In this document: in pieces, positions 15,252 to 24,384 of the stretch
Numbering within the stretch: position 1 is the stretch's first letter
How the letters are laid out: each line of letters starts with the position of its first letter
Assembly: GCA_017549145.1 (NCBI GenBank)
Contig: JAFYVM010000043.1
Location: 1 to 41,039 of the forward strand
Reading direction: 5' to 3'
Source: Bacteroidales bacterium
GTDB taxonomy: Bacteria > Bacteroidota > Bacteroidia > Bacteroidales > UBA932
DNA length: 41,039 nucleotides
Translations under genes and position numbers: made by a program
Notes under the pieces: model-generated
Seen by the model: only the letters and a program-made list of their open reading frames with translations
Told to the model about the DNA's origin: nothing
Database searches by the model: none

Positions 15252-16727
15252 TTAAATCATATTCTGTACAATAGTGAATTCTCTAAAGCTGGCACCACTA
15301 GGAGCGAGCTCGTTTACTACCATTGTCCTTCCGTCAGCGGTAGTTACAGTGATACGGAGAATTGCCTTTTGAGTATTAGCAAGGTTGTCAGTGTTTTTAG
15401 CTCTGATCTGAATCATACCATGCTCATCTCCAACTTTACCATAATTAGGTCCGACAAACTCGAATGCATCGACCTGACCTTCTCCAATCGGAATCAAAGA
15501 TGCACTCCATATAGCTCCTACGGGAGTCTCAATGTGGAACTCTGCAACAGCCGGAACTCCATTACTCTTGATAAGCACCTCACCTGTCTCTATATTCAAC
15601 GAGTTTATCGAGTTCTCCTCCCAACGAATCTTTCCGTCTTCATGAATAGTCACAACATCAGTAAACTGCATCTCTTCCTCTTCATATTCCCAGTCCTTTA
15701 CTGTGCATATCAAGTGAACCTCCTTATCAATGAAGACTATATTGACGTTGTTTTTCTTACCTGCTTCCCATGCATCCTCTGAAAGTGTAAGAACTTTTGT
15801 TGATGAGTTAGTACCGGTTCCAGTATCATAAACTACAGTTATCTTGACCTGTCCTGCCTGCTCTGCAGTCATCGGCCATGTAATATAATACTGACGGTCA
15901 TCTTCTGCGGACTGTCTAGTTGCTATGTCAGTCAACTCTTCTGAAAGCTCAAGCCTTTGGTTCTGGGCAAAAGTGAAGGTATAGTCAGCATTATTAGCAC
16001 CATTAGCATTACTCTGATCGTTATAGGCTACCCTAACCTCCTCATCGTCACTAAAGTCAATAACGGCAGAAGCACGGGTAACCAGACCTTCGATTGATAC
16101 AGAATGAAGTCTGTAAGTATAATGCTCTGACATATTCTTAGCCGCAACACCAAACGCAGTGAAAAGATGGCTGAATTTCAGCTCGACAGGGCTCATATAG
16201 TCTGGATTGACGACGTTGAGATTGCGCTCATAAATATCCGAATACATGAAGTCTAGCTGTGTGGTGGACTGATTGATGGTCTTTGCAGGCAATGTGAGCT
16301 TCTGCGTTGACTTATCCAACTGGAGTTCACTTCCAAAGAATGCAGCAGCTGTCTGCTGGCCATCCTGCAGCTTCACATCCTTATGCATCCAACCGTAGAA
16401 CTTATGCACACCGTCAGGGGTCCAACTGTATCTTTGTCCCACGAAAGGCCATATTGATGCGCCCTGAGATTCAACCTGATCGTCAATGTGGAAGGTTGGA
16501 GCTACGTTAGCATCAGACGAAGTATAATAGTCATAGATATGCAACTGATTGCCTGTAGTGGCAAATGTAGTCGCATCAAGCAAGGCTTTTGTCTGCGCCT
16601 CGTAGATGTACATATTAATAGGATAGTCAGTCAACTTCTGAGCATTGTTCTTTTCGCAAGCTGAAACAATAATCATCAAGATGACTGCTGTAATGCATGT
16701 ATATATGTATCGACTTTTCATTGTCAT
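15252..16727 (-). CDS. fimbrillin-family lipoprotein (491 aa)
   Basis: This lipoprotein has signal MTMKSRYIYTCITAVILMIIVSAC (Cys24); Met3 is an alternative start. The candidate cleavage site is T-K47|A48. The Mfa_like_1 pattern is visible as WPFVGQRYSWTPDGVHKFYGWM, LDFMYSDI and VELKFSHLFTAFGVAAKN, where other fimbrillins have FDFLVA and FxHALSWITLKV. A second beta-rich domain spans about 345-491 (EWEYEEEE-type linker, then an IHEDGKIRWEENS start). The order suggests an adaptor or minor pilin between the stalk subunits and the tip proteins. It is separated from its neighbours by 11-12 bp. Confidence 0.82.
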   Translation of the reverse strand: MTMKSRYIYTCITAVILMIIVSACEKNNAQKLTDYPINMYIYEAQTKALLDATTFATTGNQLHIYDYYTSSDANVAPTFHIDDQVESQGASIWPFVGQRYSWTPDGVHKFYGWMHKDVKLQDGQQTAAAFFGSELQLDKSTQKLTLPAKTINQSTTQLDFMYSDIYERNLNVVNPDYMSPVELKFSHLFTAFGVAAKNMSEHYTYRLHSVSIEGLVTRASAVIDFSDDEEVRVAYNDQSNANGANNADYTFTFAQNQRLELSEELTDIATRQSAEDDRQYYITWPMTAEQAGQVKITVVYDTGTGTNSSTKVLTLSEDAWEAGKKNNVNIVFIDKEVHLICTVKDWEYEEEEMQFTDVVTIHEDGKIRWEENSINSLNIETGEVLIKSNGVPAVAEFHIETPVGAIWSASLIPIGEGQVDAFEFVGPNYGKVGDEHGMIQIRAKNTDNLANTQKAILRITVTTADGRTMVVNELAPSGASFREFTIVQNMI

Positions 16728-16739
16728 TTCAATTCTATT

Positions 16740-17618
16740 TTATCTCTCGTCCCAGCTGCTGATGCCGGTGGTGTGGGTCAGTTTGTCCATGCGGAGGTTG
16801 AGGGTGTAGGTGTAGTGCTTGCTTGGGTCCCAGTAGGTGTTGAGGGGCTCTGTTATCTCAGTCTGAGGTACCCAGTTGGCTGTACCGTAGCGCAACTCGT
16901 ATGTCACCTCCAGCACTGCTGTGCATATCTGCGGGATTACGTAGAATTCCTCGCCTACATATTGTGCACTTGCGGAATATACGTCTACGCCGTCTCCCTG
17001 TCCTGCGTCATAGACATGATATGTAAAGTCGTTATTCTTCACATCCCAGCCGTTTGTATGCTTGACATTGTAGTTGCCTTCGCTACCGTAGCCGATCATG
17101 TCTATCTTCTTTACTCGTACCGACATTCCCTCTGGAAGCGAATGGGTCATTCGGAAATCCACGCGAGAGAGGATGTGGTCAAAACGGAGTGTCACCACTT
17201 CGTTATCCTCGATATTTGCGTTTGCGCTGGCAACGAGGATGTCAATGTCGCCTTTGCTGCAGTCAAAGTCCTTGAGCTGCAATCCCTTGGCAGGGGAGTA
17301 CTCCATTGGTATTTCTGTAGGCCAATAGGCCGCGAAGCTGAGTTCGTGGCGTGGCCAGAGTTTCGATGCCACCCAACCGTCAGAGCCATAGGAAACTTCC
17401 TCCTTGTCAAGGTATATGTCATTCAATAGGCCGACAGCCCAAACGTTGAAGCTGCGGTCCTGAGGAAAAGGCACAGACTCCACAGCCCTTGTATCATGGC
17501 CGATCAAAGGCTTGAAGGTTATATTTACAGGTGCCCAGGTCGCCTCCTGCTTCACGCATCCCGAAAGGAGCAAAGCAGCAGCAACCAAAACGCCTAGTAT
17601 GTTTGTGAACCTTTTCAT
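16740..17618 (-). CDS. fimbrillin-family lipoprotein (292 aa)
   Basis: This compact fimbrillin has signal MKRFTNILGVLVAAALLLSGC (Cys21), candidate cleavage site T-R44|A45 (the only arginine version in the operon), NVWAVGLLND, WPRHELSFAAYWP, DILVASANANI and VTLRFDHILSRVDFRM. It ends YWDPSKHYTYTLNLRMDKL and a short tail. These are the fimbrillin landmarks (WPxxxxLxFAxYxP, hydrophobic H-x-LS strand, P-x-KHYTYTL strand). Codon choice looks slightly more GC-rich than in the genes upstream. Predicted to be a surface pilus subunit. Confidence 0.85.
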   Translation of the reverse strand: MKRFTNILGVLVAAALLLSGCVKQEATWAPVNITFKPLIGHDTRAVESVPFPQDRSFNVWAVGLLNDIYLDKEEVSYGSDGWVASKLWPRHELSFAAYWPTEIPMEYSPAKGLQLKDFDCSKGDIDILVASANANIEDNEVVTLRFDHILSRVDFRMTHSLPEGMSVRVKKIDMIGYGSEGNYNVKHTNGWDVKNNDFTYHVYDAGQGDGVDVYSASAQYVGEEFYVIPQICTAVLEVTYELRYGTANWVPQTEITEPLNTYWDPSKHYTYTLNLRMDKLTHTTGISSWDER

Positions 17619-17635
17619 TTGTTAAAATTGGTACC

Positions 17636-17659
17636 CATCAGCCCGGTCAGGGGCTGATG
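17636..17659 (-). other. CTGACC-loop hairpin downstream of a beta-helix gene
   Basis: In the minus-strand RNA a perfect 9-bp stem (CATCAGCCC / GGGCTGATG) encloses the hexaloop CTGACC, followed by GGTACCAA. It starts 18 nt after the stop of the beta-helix fimbrillin gene. No T-run follows, so it is not a normal intrinsic terminator. Confidence 0.8.
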
Positions 17660-17677
17660 GATAATATGTGATCTGAA

Positions 17678-20600
17678 TTACTTTACAGATTCAATGTTCT
17701 GCCTGTTGCCAGTTACGAGAGTGTTGATGTTAGCTGCAGTAAGAGCAACACCGTCAAGAGTACAGTTCTCGAATGACACCTTTGCGCGTGCGTCGATTGC
17801 ATGACCTGCCTCGAAAGTACAGTTCACGTAAGTTGTAGGAGCGTATGGACGGCTGAAGTTGTAGCCTGCACCTGCGCCGAATGTACAACCCTTGAAATAA
17901 CCAGTTCCGATAGTAGCTGCATATGATGTCCAGCCATAGAACTTAGAGTTGTAAGCCTCAAATCCCTGCTTTCCTGCCTGGTCACATGAAATTGTGTATG
18001 TAGGGCCCTTAACAATTACATTCTCAAGAACGATCTTCTCAGTACCGTTCTTGAAGAAGATACCACGGAAACCCTTAGCAACAGTTACGTTCTTGATAGT
18101 ACCGCCCTTGATAGCGATTGCGCTGTCCCAAGTAGAAGTAGCGCCTTCTACCTCGATTGTATGGCCGTTGCCATCGAATACGCCACCGTTGATGTTGATA
18201 CCTGTAGCACCATAACCGTTAGACTCTGCGTCAGTTGTAGTAATGTCAGAAGTAAGGATTACGTCACAACCGTTCTTAAGTGCCTCTCTGATCTCAGTGT
18301 CAGTGTCAGCAGCAGTAACATTAGCGCCCTCTACCTTGCATACACCGCCGTTTACAACAACCTTGTCAGCGTAAGCAGCTGCGTCTTCGTCTACCCATAC
18401 TGCGAACTCCTGGTCTGCGGCAACATCTGCGATGTTTACATTCTCAAGAGTGATGTTTGCACCAGCTACAGACTTAACAAGGATTGCAGCCTTCTTTGCA
18501 GTCTTGAAAGTAGAGTTCTTAACCTTGAGGTTTACAAGAGATGCAGGGTTTACATACTCTTCGTCGATCTTGATACCGCGGCCAGCAGACTCTACTGTCA
18601 AACCATCAATAACTACGTTCTGACCCTTAGCAGAGATCCACATTGCATAATAGTCATGAGTCTCTGTGATAGTTACATTCTTAAGAGATACATGCTTGGT
18701 AGCATTTGTAAACGCGATAGCCTTAGCGAATTTAACATTCTCAATTTTGTAGTTACAGTTCGCGAAAGTAAGGTCGTATGAATTCCAAGTACCTGTAGGC
18801 TGCTCGCTGGTCATTGTACCGTTCTTGATAGTGAAGAGAACGTTGTCGTTCTTTGCTCCGAGAGACGACCAGTATGTTGTACCGATTTTGAGGTTCTTGC
18901 CGTTAAGGTCGATAGTGATGGTCTGTGTATTCTCTGAACCAAGCTTGTACTCACCGCTTCCGCCGGTCATCTGACCGAGAGAAGAGATAGGGAGCACGAT
19001 GTCTGTTGTAAGAACAACTGAGATGTTCTCCTGGTCAGCTGTCAAAGCAGCAGCAAGCTCCTCAGCGTTTGTAATCCATCCCTCTGGAGTTGGGAATACC
19101 TTGTAAGTAGTAGCTGCGTTGAGAGTAAAGGCAGCTGTTGGAGCCACATAAGGGTCGCTGTCGTCAGCCTTAGTGAAGATGATCTGATAGTCGTCAGCTG
19201 TTGCTGGAGTAAGAGTAGTCTCGTCAACAGTAAGAACATAACCGTCAGTTGTCACTTTGCGAACGATAATTGGCTGCTTAGCAGCGATAGTTGTCTTCTC
19301 GATCTGAGTGTCAGCAACACTACCGTTAGCACGGATACCGTACTCATCTGCAGTGATGTTAGACTTGAGGATAGTTGCCTTGCCTGTGTTGCCGAGTGAA
19401 ATACCGTTTTTACAGTTGCTAACAGTAAGATTCTCTACTGCTACAGTGGCCTCACCGCATGATGTGAGCTGCATGAATGAATGAAGACCTGTTGCTGTAC
19501 AATTCTCAACTGCGAGTTTGCCATTGAGAGCCCAAAGCTTAACAGCAACTGCAGCTTTCTCGGCAGCGCCTGTTGCAGCGAAAGTACAGTTCTTAATTAT
19601 CATTCCATCAGGATAACGGAAGTTTGTTCCCTGACCCTCACCACAGTAGATGAATGCTTCGCCAGTCATTGTAGAAGCATCTGCAGTCTCGAAGTTGATG
19701 TTCTCGTATACAGTAGCAGCATTAGCATATGTAGTCTTACCGTTCATGAAGAATGAACCTGTAAGCTTTTTACCGTTACCGTCGATAGTGAGTGATCTGC
19801 CAGCCACCTCATTAACTGTGAAGTTACCAGCGATGTCCTTCTGGAAAACGATCTTTGTTACAGCGTCGTTTGCAAGCGCAGCCTTAAGCTGAGCAGCTGT
19901 TGATACGTTGATTGCACCTGGCTCAAGGTTTCCTACGTTCTCCTCGTCCCAGTCAACAACTGAAGGGTTGATGAGGATCTCGTCAAGACCGAAGATAAGG
20001 TTGTAGTTGTAGTGCTTGCCAGGTACCCATGGAGTGTTGTCTGTATCAAGAACGAGGTCAAGCTCTACAGTCATGCCAGGAGTGTCAGCAGTACCGTTGA
20101 TACCGTACTGGTCGAACTCAACTACTACCTTTGTTGTAGCCTGTGGGATAATAACTGTACCTGCAACAGTGTTCTCGATGTCAGTAAGAGTCTCAGTTAC
20201 CATCTGTGAGCCTTCGAATACTACGTAATCCTTAGCAACAGACCAGTTTGACCAAGGGTAGTTAGCTGCAGTATAATCCTTTGGCATACCATCTACCATA
20301 GTTGCCTCGAAATCAGCTGTAGTGTAGATGTCCTTGATAGTTACTTTCTTGATGTCGAATGCCTGAGCTGCGTCAGCGTCCTTAGCGATAACCTTAAGAG
20401 TAATCCAAGAAAGAGCGTGCTCGAACTCTACAGCAACCTTCTCAGCAGCAGTCATCACTGAGTAAGCTGGAGAAGTCTTAGCTACGAGGAAGTCCCAAGT
20501 CTCAGCAGTCTTGTATGGCTGAACATAAGGCTTGATAGAGTAAACGTCACCTGCCTGCTGGTGCTCTACCATAAGGTCAGCTGGGCTATAAGCTGCAAAA

Positions 20601-20941
20601 CGGAGGTAACCGTTCTTTGGCCAGTAGTACTTAACCTCACCACCCCAGTAGTTGCCTTTGTTTGTGAACTCAGCACCACCATTGTCATAGAGGTTCTTGA
20701 GGAAAAGCTCACCGTCAGTGAACATTCCGTTGTCAGTCTTGCTCCAATAAGCGAAAACGTCGAAGTTCTCCTCAGTTGGGTAGGTTGTTCCGTCCACGGC
20801 TCCCAAAACGTTAGCCTTGGTCTGCACAGCTGTTACGGGAGCGAGCTTGATCTCAGCCTCACCTGCCTCGTAAACAGCCTCAGTCTTAGCGCATGATGCT
20901 ATCGCAGCAATTGCTAAAAATGAAAAGAAAATCTTTTTCAT
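17678..20941 (-). CDS. fimbrillin fused to right-handed beta-helix domains (1087 aa)
   Basis: The lipoprotein signal is MKKIFFSFLAIAAIASC (Cys17) and the candidate cleavage site is T-K42|A43. Residues 1-340 are a full fimbrillin domain: YYWPKNGYLRFAAYSP, WDFLVAKTSPAYS, FEHALSWITLKV and WVPGKHYNYNLIFGLDEILI. Residues ~344-1087 are pectin-lyase-like beta-helix coils (VENCTATGLHSFM, IKNCTFAATG, LENVIVKGP). Three helix-cap-like starts of the form xELxxALxxxxxxIxLxxDI occur near 349, 645 and 895, so there are probably three beta-helix segments. The coils resemble those of the plus-strand gene at 37421. It looks like an unusually large pilin or fibre-displayed adhesin; glycan binding is inferred only. 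Confidence 0.85.
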   Translation of the reverse strand: MKKIFFSFLAIAAIASCAKTEAVYEAGEAEIKLAPVTAVQTKANVLGAVDGTTYPTEENFDVFAYWSKTDNGMFTDGELFLKNLYDNGGAEFTNKGNYWGGEVKYYWPKNGYLRFAAYSPADLMVEHQQAGDVYSIKPYVQPYKTAETWDFLVAKTSPAYSVMTAAEKVAVEFEHALSWITLKVIAKDADAAQAFDIKKVTIKDIYTTADFEATMVDGMPKDYTAANYPWSNWSVAKDYVVFEGSQMVTETLTDIENTVAGTVIIPQATTKVVVEFDQYGINGTADTPGMTVELDLVLDTDNTPWVPGKHYNYNLIFGLDEILINPSVVDWDEENVGNLEPGAINVSTAAQLKAALANDAVTKIVFQKDIAGNFTVNEVAGRSLTIDGNGKKLTGSFFMNGKTTYANAATVYENINFETADASTMTGEAFIYCGEGQGTNFRYPDGMIIKNCTFAATGAAEKAAVAVKLWALNGKLAVENCTATGLHSFMQLTSCGEATVAVENLTVSNCKNGISLGNTGKATILKSNITADEYGIRANGSVADTQIEKTTIAAKQPIIVRKVTTDGYVLTVDETTLTPATADDYQIIFTKADDSDPYVAPTAAFTLNAATTYKVFPTPEGWITNAEELAAALTADQENISVVLTTDIVLPISSLGQMTGGSGEYKLGSENTQTITIDLNGKNLKIGTTYWSSLGAKNDNVLFTIKNGTMTSEQPTGTWNSYDLTFANCNYKIENVKFAKAIAFTNATKHVSLKNVTITETHDYYAMWISAKGQNVVIDGLTVESAGRGIKIDEEYVNPASLVNLKVKNSTFKTAKKAAILVKSVAGANITLENVNIADVAADQEFAVWVDEDAAAYADKVVVNGGVCKVEGANVTAADTDTEIREALKNGCDVILTSDITTTDAESNGYGATGININGGVFDGNGHTIEVEGATSTWDSAIAIKGGTIKNVTVAKGFRGIFFKNGTEKIVLENVIVKGPTYTISCDQAGKQGFEAYNSKFYGWTSYAATIGTGYFKGCTFGAGAGYNFSRPYAPTTYVNCTFEAGHAIDARAKVSFENCTLDGVALTAANINTLVTGNRQNIESVK

Positions 20942-20978
20942 GTTGAATAGATTTTTGGTTAATAATTATTGTTTATAG

Positions 20979-22001
20979 TTACATTAATTCATCAATATTT
21001 GTCTCATCGAGGTCAACCTCAGTCCAATCTGTAACAGTCGGCTTGATAAGAATCTCTTTAAGACCGAAGATAAGCTTGTAGTTGTAGTGCTTGCCTGGCA
21101 CCCAAGGAGTTCCCTGAGGCTGGAGGTCAAGCTTGAGGTTGAGTGACGTAGTCGGGAGAGTTGCAGTACCATTGATTCCGTGCTGTACGAACTCGATTGT
21201 TACGTCTGTTGTGTTCTGAGGAATGATAACTGTTCCTCTTGCAGTATTCTCGATGTCAGTAAGAGTCTCAGTAACCATCTGTGAACCCTCAAACACCACG
21301 ATAGAAGCTGGATTGCTCTGGTTCTTCCACTCTTCGTACTGAATACCGTCTGTCATAGAAGCAGTAAAGTCTGCCTTTGTATTGACATTATTGATAGTTA
21401 TCTTCTTGATTTCAAATGCCTGAGCTGCATATGCGTCCTGAGCCTTCACCTTGAGAGTAATCCAAGAAAGAGCATGCTTGAAATCCAATGTCACCTTCTC
21501 TGCCTCTGTCATCATTGAGTATGACGGAGTAGTCGGAGCTACAAGAAAATCAAATGTCTTGTCAGTCTCAGATGGCTGCTCGTAGTTAGAGATTGAATAT
21601 ACATCATTCGCCTGCGAGTGTTGTACATTAAGATGCGAAGGGCTATATGCGGCAAAACGGAGTGAACCGACCTTTGGCCAGAAGTATGGCTTCACGCCTC
21701 CCCAGTACTCGCCTTTGTTTGTGAACTCCGCGCCGCTATTCTGCGCATCATCGCTCTGGATATAAAGCAAGCCATCGGTGAATGTGTCTCCGGCCTCAAC
21801 CTCCTTCCAGTATCCATATACATCGAAGTTCTCCGCAGTTGGGTATGCGTTACCATCCACAGCACCAAGGAAATTAGCCTTGGTCTGCATCTTTGTAATA
21901 GGAGCGAGTTTAATCTCAATTCCATCAGACTCCACTTCACTTGTCTTAGCGCATGATGCAATAGCAGCAACAGCAAGAAGTGTATAAAAAATCTTTTTCA
22001 T
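20979..22001 (-). CDS. fimbrillin-family lipoprotein (340 aa)
   Basis: Signal MKKIFYTLLAVAAIASC (Cys17), candidate cleavage site T-K41|A42, FWPKVGSLRFAAYSP, FDFLVAPTTPSYS, FKHALSWITLKVKA and WVPGKHYNYKLIFGLKEILI. It is a very close paralogue of the fimbrillin domain of the beta-helix fusion immediately downstream: long shared stretches such as VFEGSQMVTETLTDIENT occur in both. The protein stops about where the beta-helix begins in the fusion. This supports duplication followed by gain or loss of the beta-helix. Likely a stalk subunit. Confidence 0.87.
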   Translation of the reverse strand: MKKIFYTLLAVAAIASCAKTSEVESDGIEIKLAPITKMQTKANFLGAVDGNAYPTAENFDVYGYWKEVEAGDTFTDGLLYIQSDDAQNSGAEFTNKGEYWGGVKPYFWPKVGSLRFAAYSPSHLNVQHSQANDVYSISNYEQPSETDKTFDFLVAPTTPSYSMMTEAEKVTLDFKHALSWITLKVKAQDAYAAQAFEIKKITINNVNTKADFTASMTDGIQYEEWKNQSNPASIVVFEGSQMVTETLTDIENTARGTVIIPQNTTDVTIEFVQHGINGTATLPTTSLNLKLDLQPQGTPWVPGKHYNYKLIFGLKEILIKPTVTDWTEVDLDETNIDELM

Positions 22002-22051
22002 TAATAATAATGTTTGGTTAATAAAGTTACTCGTAATAGTGTTTTGGTACC

Positions 22052-22075
22052 CACCAGCCCGGTCAGGGGCTGATG
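22052..22075 (-). other. CTGACC-loop hairpin downstream of a beta-helix gene (second minus copy)
   Basis: In the minus-strand RNA the arms CATCAGCCC and GGGCTGGTG enclose CTGACC, followed by GGTACCAAA. One base differs from the 17636 copy; the change gives a U-G wobble in the sense RNA but a C-A mismatch on the other strand. It starts 10 nt after the stop of the beta-helix gene at 22086. Confidence 0.8.
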
Positions 22076-22085
22076 GATAATATAT

Positions 22086-24350
22086 TTAGAACTTAAGGTT
22101 GTCTACGTCACCGTTAAGGTAAGCAGCAACGTTGCCAGCAGTAAGAACTACGCCGTCAACTGTACAGTTCTTGAGAGTTACAGTTGCATCCTTAGCAAGA
22201 ACTGAAAGGTCGAAGCTGCAGCCCTTCTCGAATGAACATCCCTCGAATACTGAAGTCACGTAAGGCTTAACAGTTGCGTTCCACTCGTTGAGGACAGTAG
22301 GATCCTCGTTCTTGAAGAAGTCACCGATATAGAATGCAGTGTTGATGAACTTAGCTGACTTGAATGAAGAGTAGCTTGTCCAACCCTCGAGTGAGGAGTT
22401 CTCAACTGTGAGAGTGTAGTCGCAATTACCTGAAGTCTGAGTGTTGAGAGCGTAAGCTGTGTTAGAAACGTGAACGTTGTTAAGAACAACATTACCCTCG
22501 TTCTTATTGATTACGACACCGTAAAGAACCTTACCGTTAGTGTTTCTCTCGTTGTAACCGTTGATGAAGAGGTTAGTGATATAACCCTTAGATGTTGTCA
22601 CACCGAACATAACATCGCTCTTCTCCATGTTGAAGAAATAGCCGTTACCATCAAGGTCGTTTCCGTTAAGAACCATCTGAGCACCGTTGTAGTTGCCATT
22701 GAGGATAGCAGACTGGCTGAGAGCGCCCTTGTAAGGAGCAGGAGTTACGAAACCTCTGAGTGTGAGGTTGTTATAGTTGAATACGTCGCTGATCCAAACG
22801 TTAACTGTGTTAGCAGGAGTTGCAGTTGAGTTAGCCTCGAGGATCATGCGCTCGTGCTCGAAACCGTAGATAGTTACATAAGAGTCGCTGTAAGTACCCT
22901 CAAAGATATTGTTAGTAACCTTAACCTCAGCGTTGCTTGCATTCTTAACCTGCATGTGGAGAGCGCGAACTGCGTCGCTCTTGAATGAACAACCTGTTAC
23001 GCATGCCCAGTCAGCATTCTCAGCAACATACTGGATTGCCTCCCACTTGTAACCCTCGAATGAGCAGTTGTCGAAAGTGATGTTCTTGTTACCAGTGTTA
23101 ACATAAACAGAAGACTCGTTACCCTCTGTAGCGTTAGCGAAATCTACGTCGTAGAAAGCAACAGTCTCACCTGTTACGTGAACTGGCTTGCCAGTGAAGC
23201 CACCACCTACGATTGTAGTGTTGTAGTCAATTGTAAGTGCAGATGAAAGAGCGATAACGTCAGTAAGCTCGATCTCCTCTACATTAGCTGCGAGAGCCTC
23301 AAGAAGCTGCTCCTCTGTAGCTGCAGTGTTGATGTAACCATCATCGTTGTCATCCTTCTCGTCAACGATCACGTCCTCCCAGTCAGCAACTGAAGGGTTG
23401 ATCACGATCTCCTCGAGGTCGAATACGATAGTATAGATATAGTGCTTGCCTGGGTGCCACTTGTTGTCCTCCTCGTTGTTGAGCTCGAGTGGAATAGTAA
23501 GAGTCTGCTCCTTAAGCTCAGGAGTTGCAGTATCACCGTTGTCCTCCTTCATCTCGTTCTGAGTGAAGTTGATGGTAAGAGTTGTAGGAACCTGTGGGAT
23601 AACCACTGTACCGTTCTCAACGTTCTCAGCTACGCGAGCGATAGTTGTGAGGTTGATGTCACCGTCAAGTACTACGTTGTAAGCAGCTGGAGTATTAGCG
23701 TTCTCCCACTCCTTGTACTGTACGCCGTCGTTCATGTCAGCTGTAAGGTCAGCGTTAGTGTAAACGTCGTTGATGATAAGGTCGTGGATAGTGAAAGCCT
23801 TAGCAGCGTCAGCGTTAGCAGCCTTAACCTTAATAGTGATCCATGCAAGAGTGTGCTCGAACACTACAGCAACGTTCTCAGCAGCTGTGTGAGCGTTATA
23901 TGGAACAGTGATAGGAGAAAGCATGAAGTCAATAGTCTCAGCTGTGTTGCTTGACTGTGTATAGTTCACTGTAAACACGTCGTTCTCAGGATCGTGAGCT
24001 ACGCCAGGAACTACAGCAGGGCTATAGCAAGAGAAACGGAGGTTACCGTTCTTTGGCCAATAGTAAGTGTCGTTCTTACCTGCCCAGTAGATACCGCTGT
24101 TAGCGAATACCTTGTTCTCGAGGTAAACCTTGTTAGGATTAGCTGCGTCGCCATCCCAGTAAGCCCATACGCCGAATTCCTCAGCCTTAGGATACTTTAC
24201 ACCGTCAATAGCATTGTAGACAGTCTTAGTCACATATGAAGTCACAGGAGCCATCTTGATCTCGTTCTGACCCTCTGTGTATGCTTCTTCTGTCTTAGCG
24301 CAAGATGCAAGTGCTGCAACTGCGAGAAGTGCGAATATAATCTTTTTCAT
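22086..24350 (-). CDS. fimbrillin fused to right-handed beta-helix (754 aa)
   Basis: The lipoprotein signal is MKKIIFALLAVAALASC (Cys17) and the candidate cleavage site is T-K42|T43. The fimbrillin domain covers ~1-330 (YYWPKNGNLRFSCYSP, IDFMLSPITVPY, FEHTLAWITIKVKA, WHPGKHYIYTIVFDLEEIVI). A linker rich in Asp (VDEKDDNDDGY) leads to a beta-helix from ~345 (EEQLLEALAANVEEIELTDV cap, then FDNCSFEGYKWEAIQYV, LNNVHVSNTAYAL). The last ~60 residues (FEGCSFEKG to LKNCTVDGVVLTAGNV) match the C-terminal end of the larger fusion at 17678, so the terminal cap is a conserved module. Predicted surface appendage subunit. Confidence 0.85.
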   Translation of the reverse strand: MKKIIFALLAVAALASCAKTEEAYTEGQNEIKMAPVTSYVTKTVYNAIDGVKYPKAEEFGVWAYWDGDAANPNKVYLENKVFANSGIYWAGKNDTYYWPKNGNLRFSCYSPAVVPGVAHDPENDVFTVNYTQSSNTAETIDFMLSPITVPYNAHTAAENVAVVFEHTLAWITIKVKAANADAAKAFTIHDLIINDVYTNADLTADMNDGVQYKEWENANTPAAYNVVLDGDINLTTIARVAENVENGTVVIPQVPTTLTINFTQNEMKEDNGDTATPELKEQTLTIPLELNNEEDNKWHPGKHYIYTIVFDLEEIVINPSVADWEDVIVDEKDDNDDGYINTAATEEQLLEALAANVEEIELTDVIALSSALTIDYNTTIVGGGFTGKPVHVTGETVAFYDVDFANATEGNESSVYVNTGNKNITFDNCSFEGYKWEAIQYVAENADWACVTGCSFKSDAVRALHMQVKNASNAEVKVTNNIFEGTYSDSYVTIYGFEHERMILEANSTATPANTVNVWISDVFNYNNLTLRGFVTPAPYKGALSQSAILNGNYNGAQMVLNGNDLDGNGYFFNMEKSDVMFGVTTSKGYITNLFINGYNERNTNGKVLYGVVINKNEGNVVLNNVHVSNTAYALNTQTSGNCDYTLTVENSSLEGWTSYSSFKSAKFINTAFYIGDFFKNEDPTVLNEWNATVKPYVTSVFEGCSFEKGCSFDLSVLAKDATVTLKNCTVDGVVLTAGNVAAYLNGDVDNLKF

Positions 24351-24384
24351 TGTTTATTTGGTTTTTTGTTTGTCTTAGATTGGA

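Noticed and set aside
16773-17429. Long plus-strand ORF (218 codons) opposite a fimbrillin gene, and similar antisense ORFs elsewhere
   Set aside because: They lie fully antisense to well-supported genes, have no signal or domain patterns, and are explained by codon bias in the real strand.
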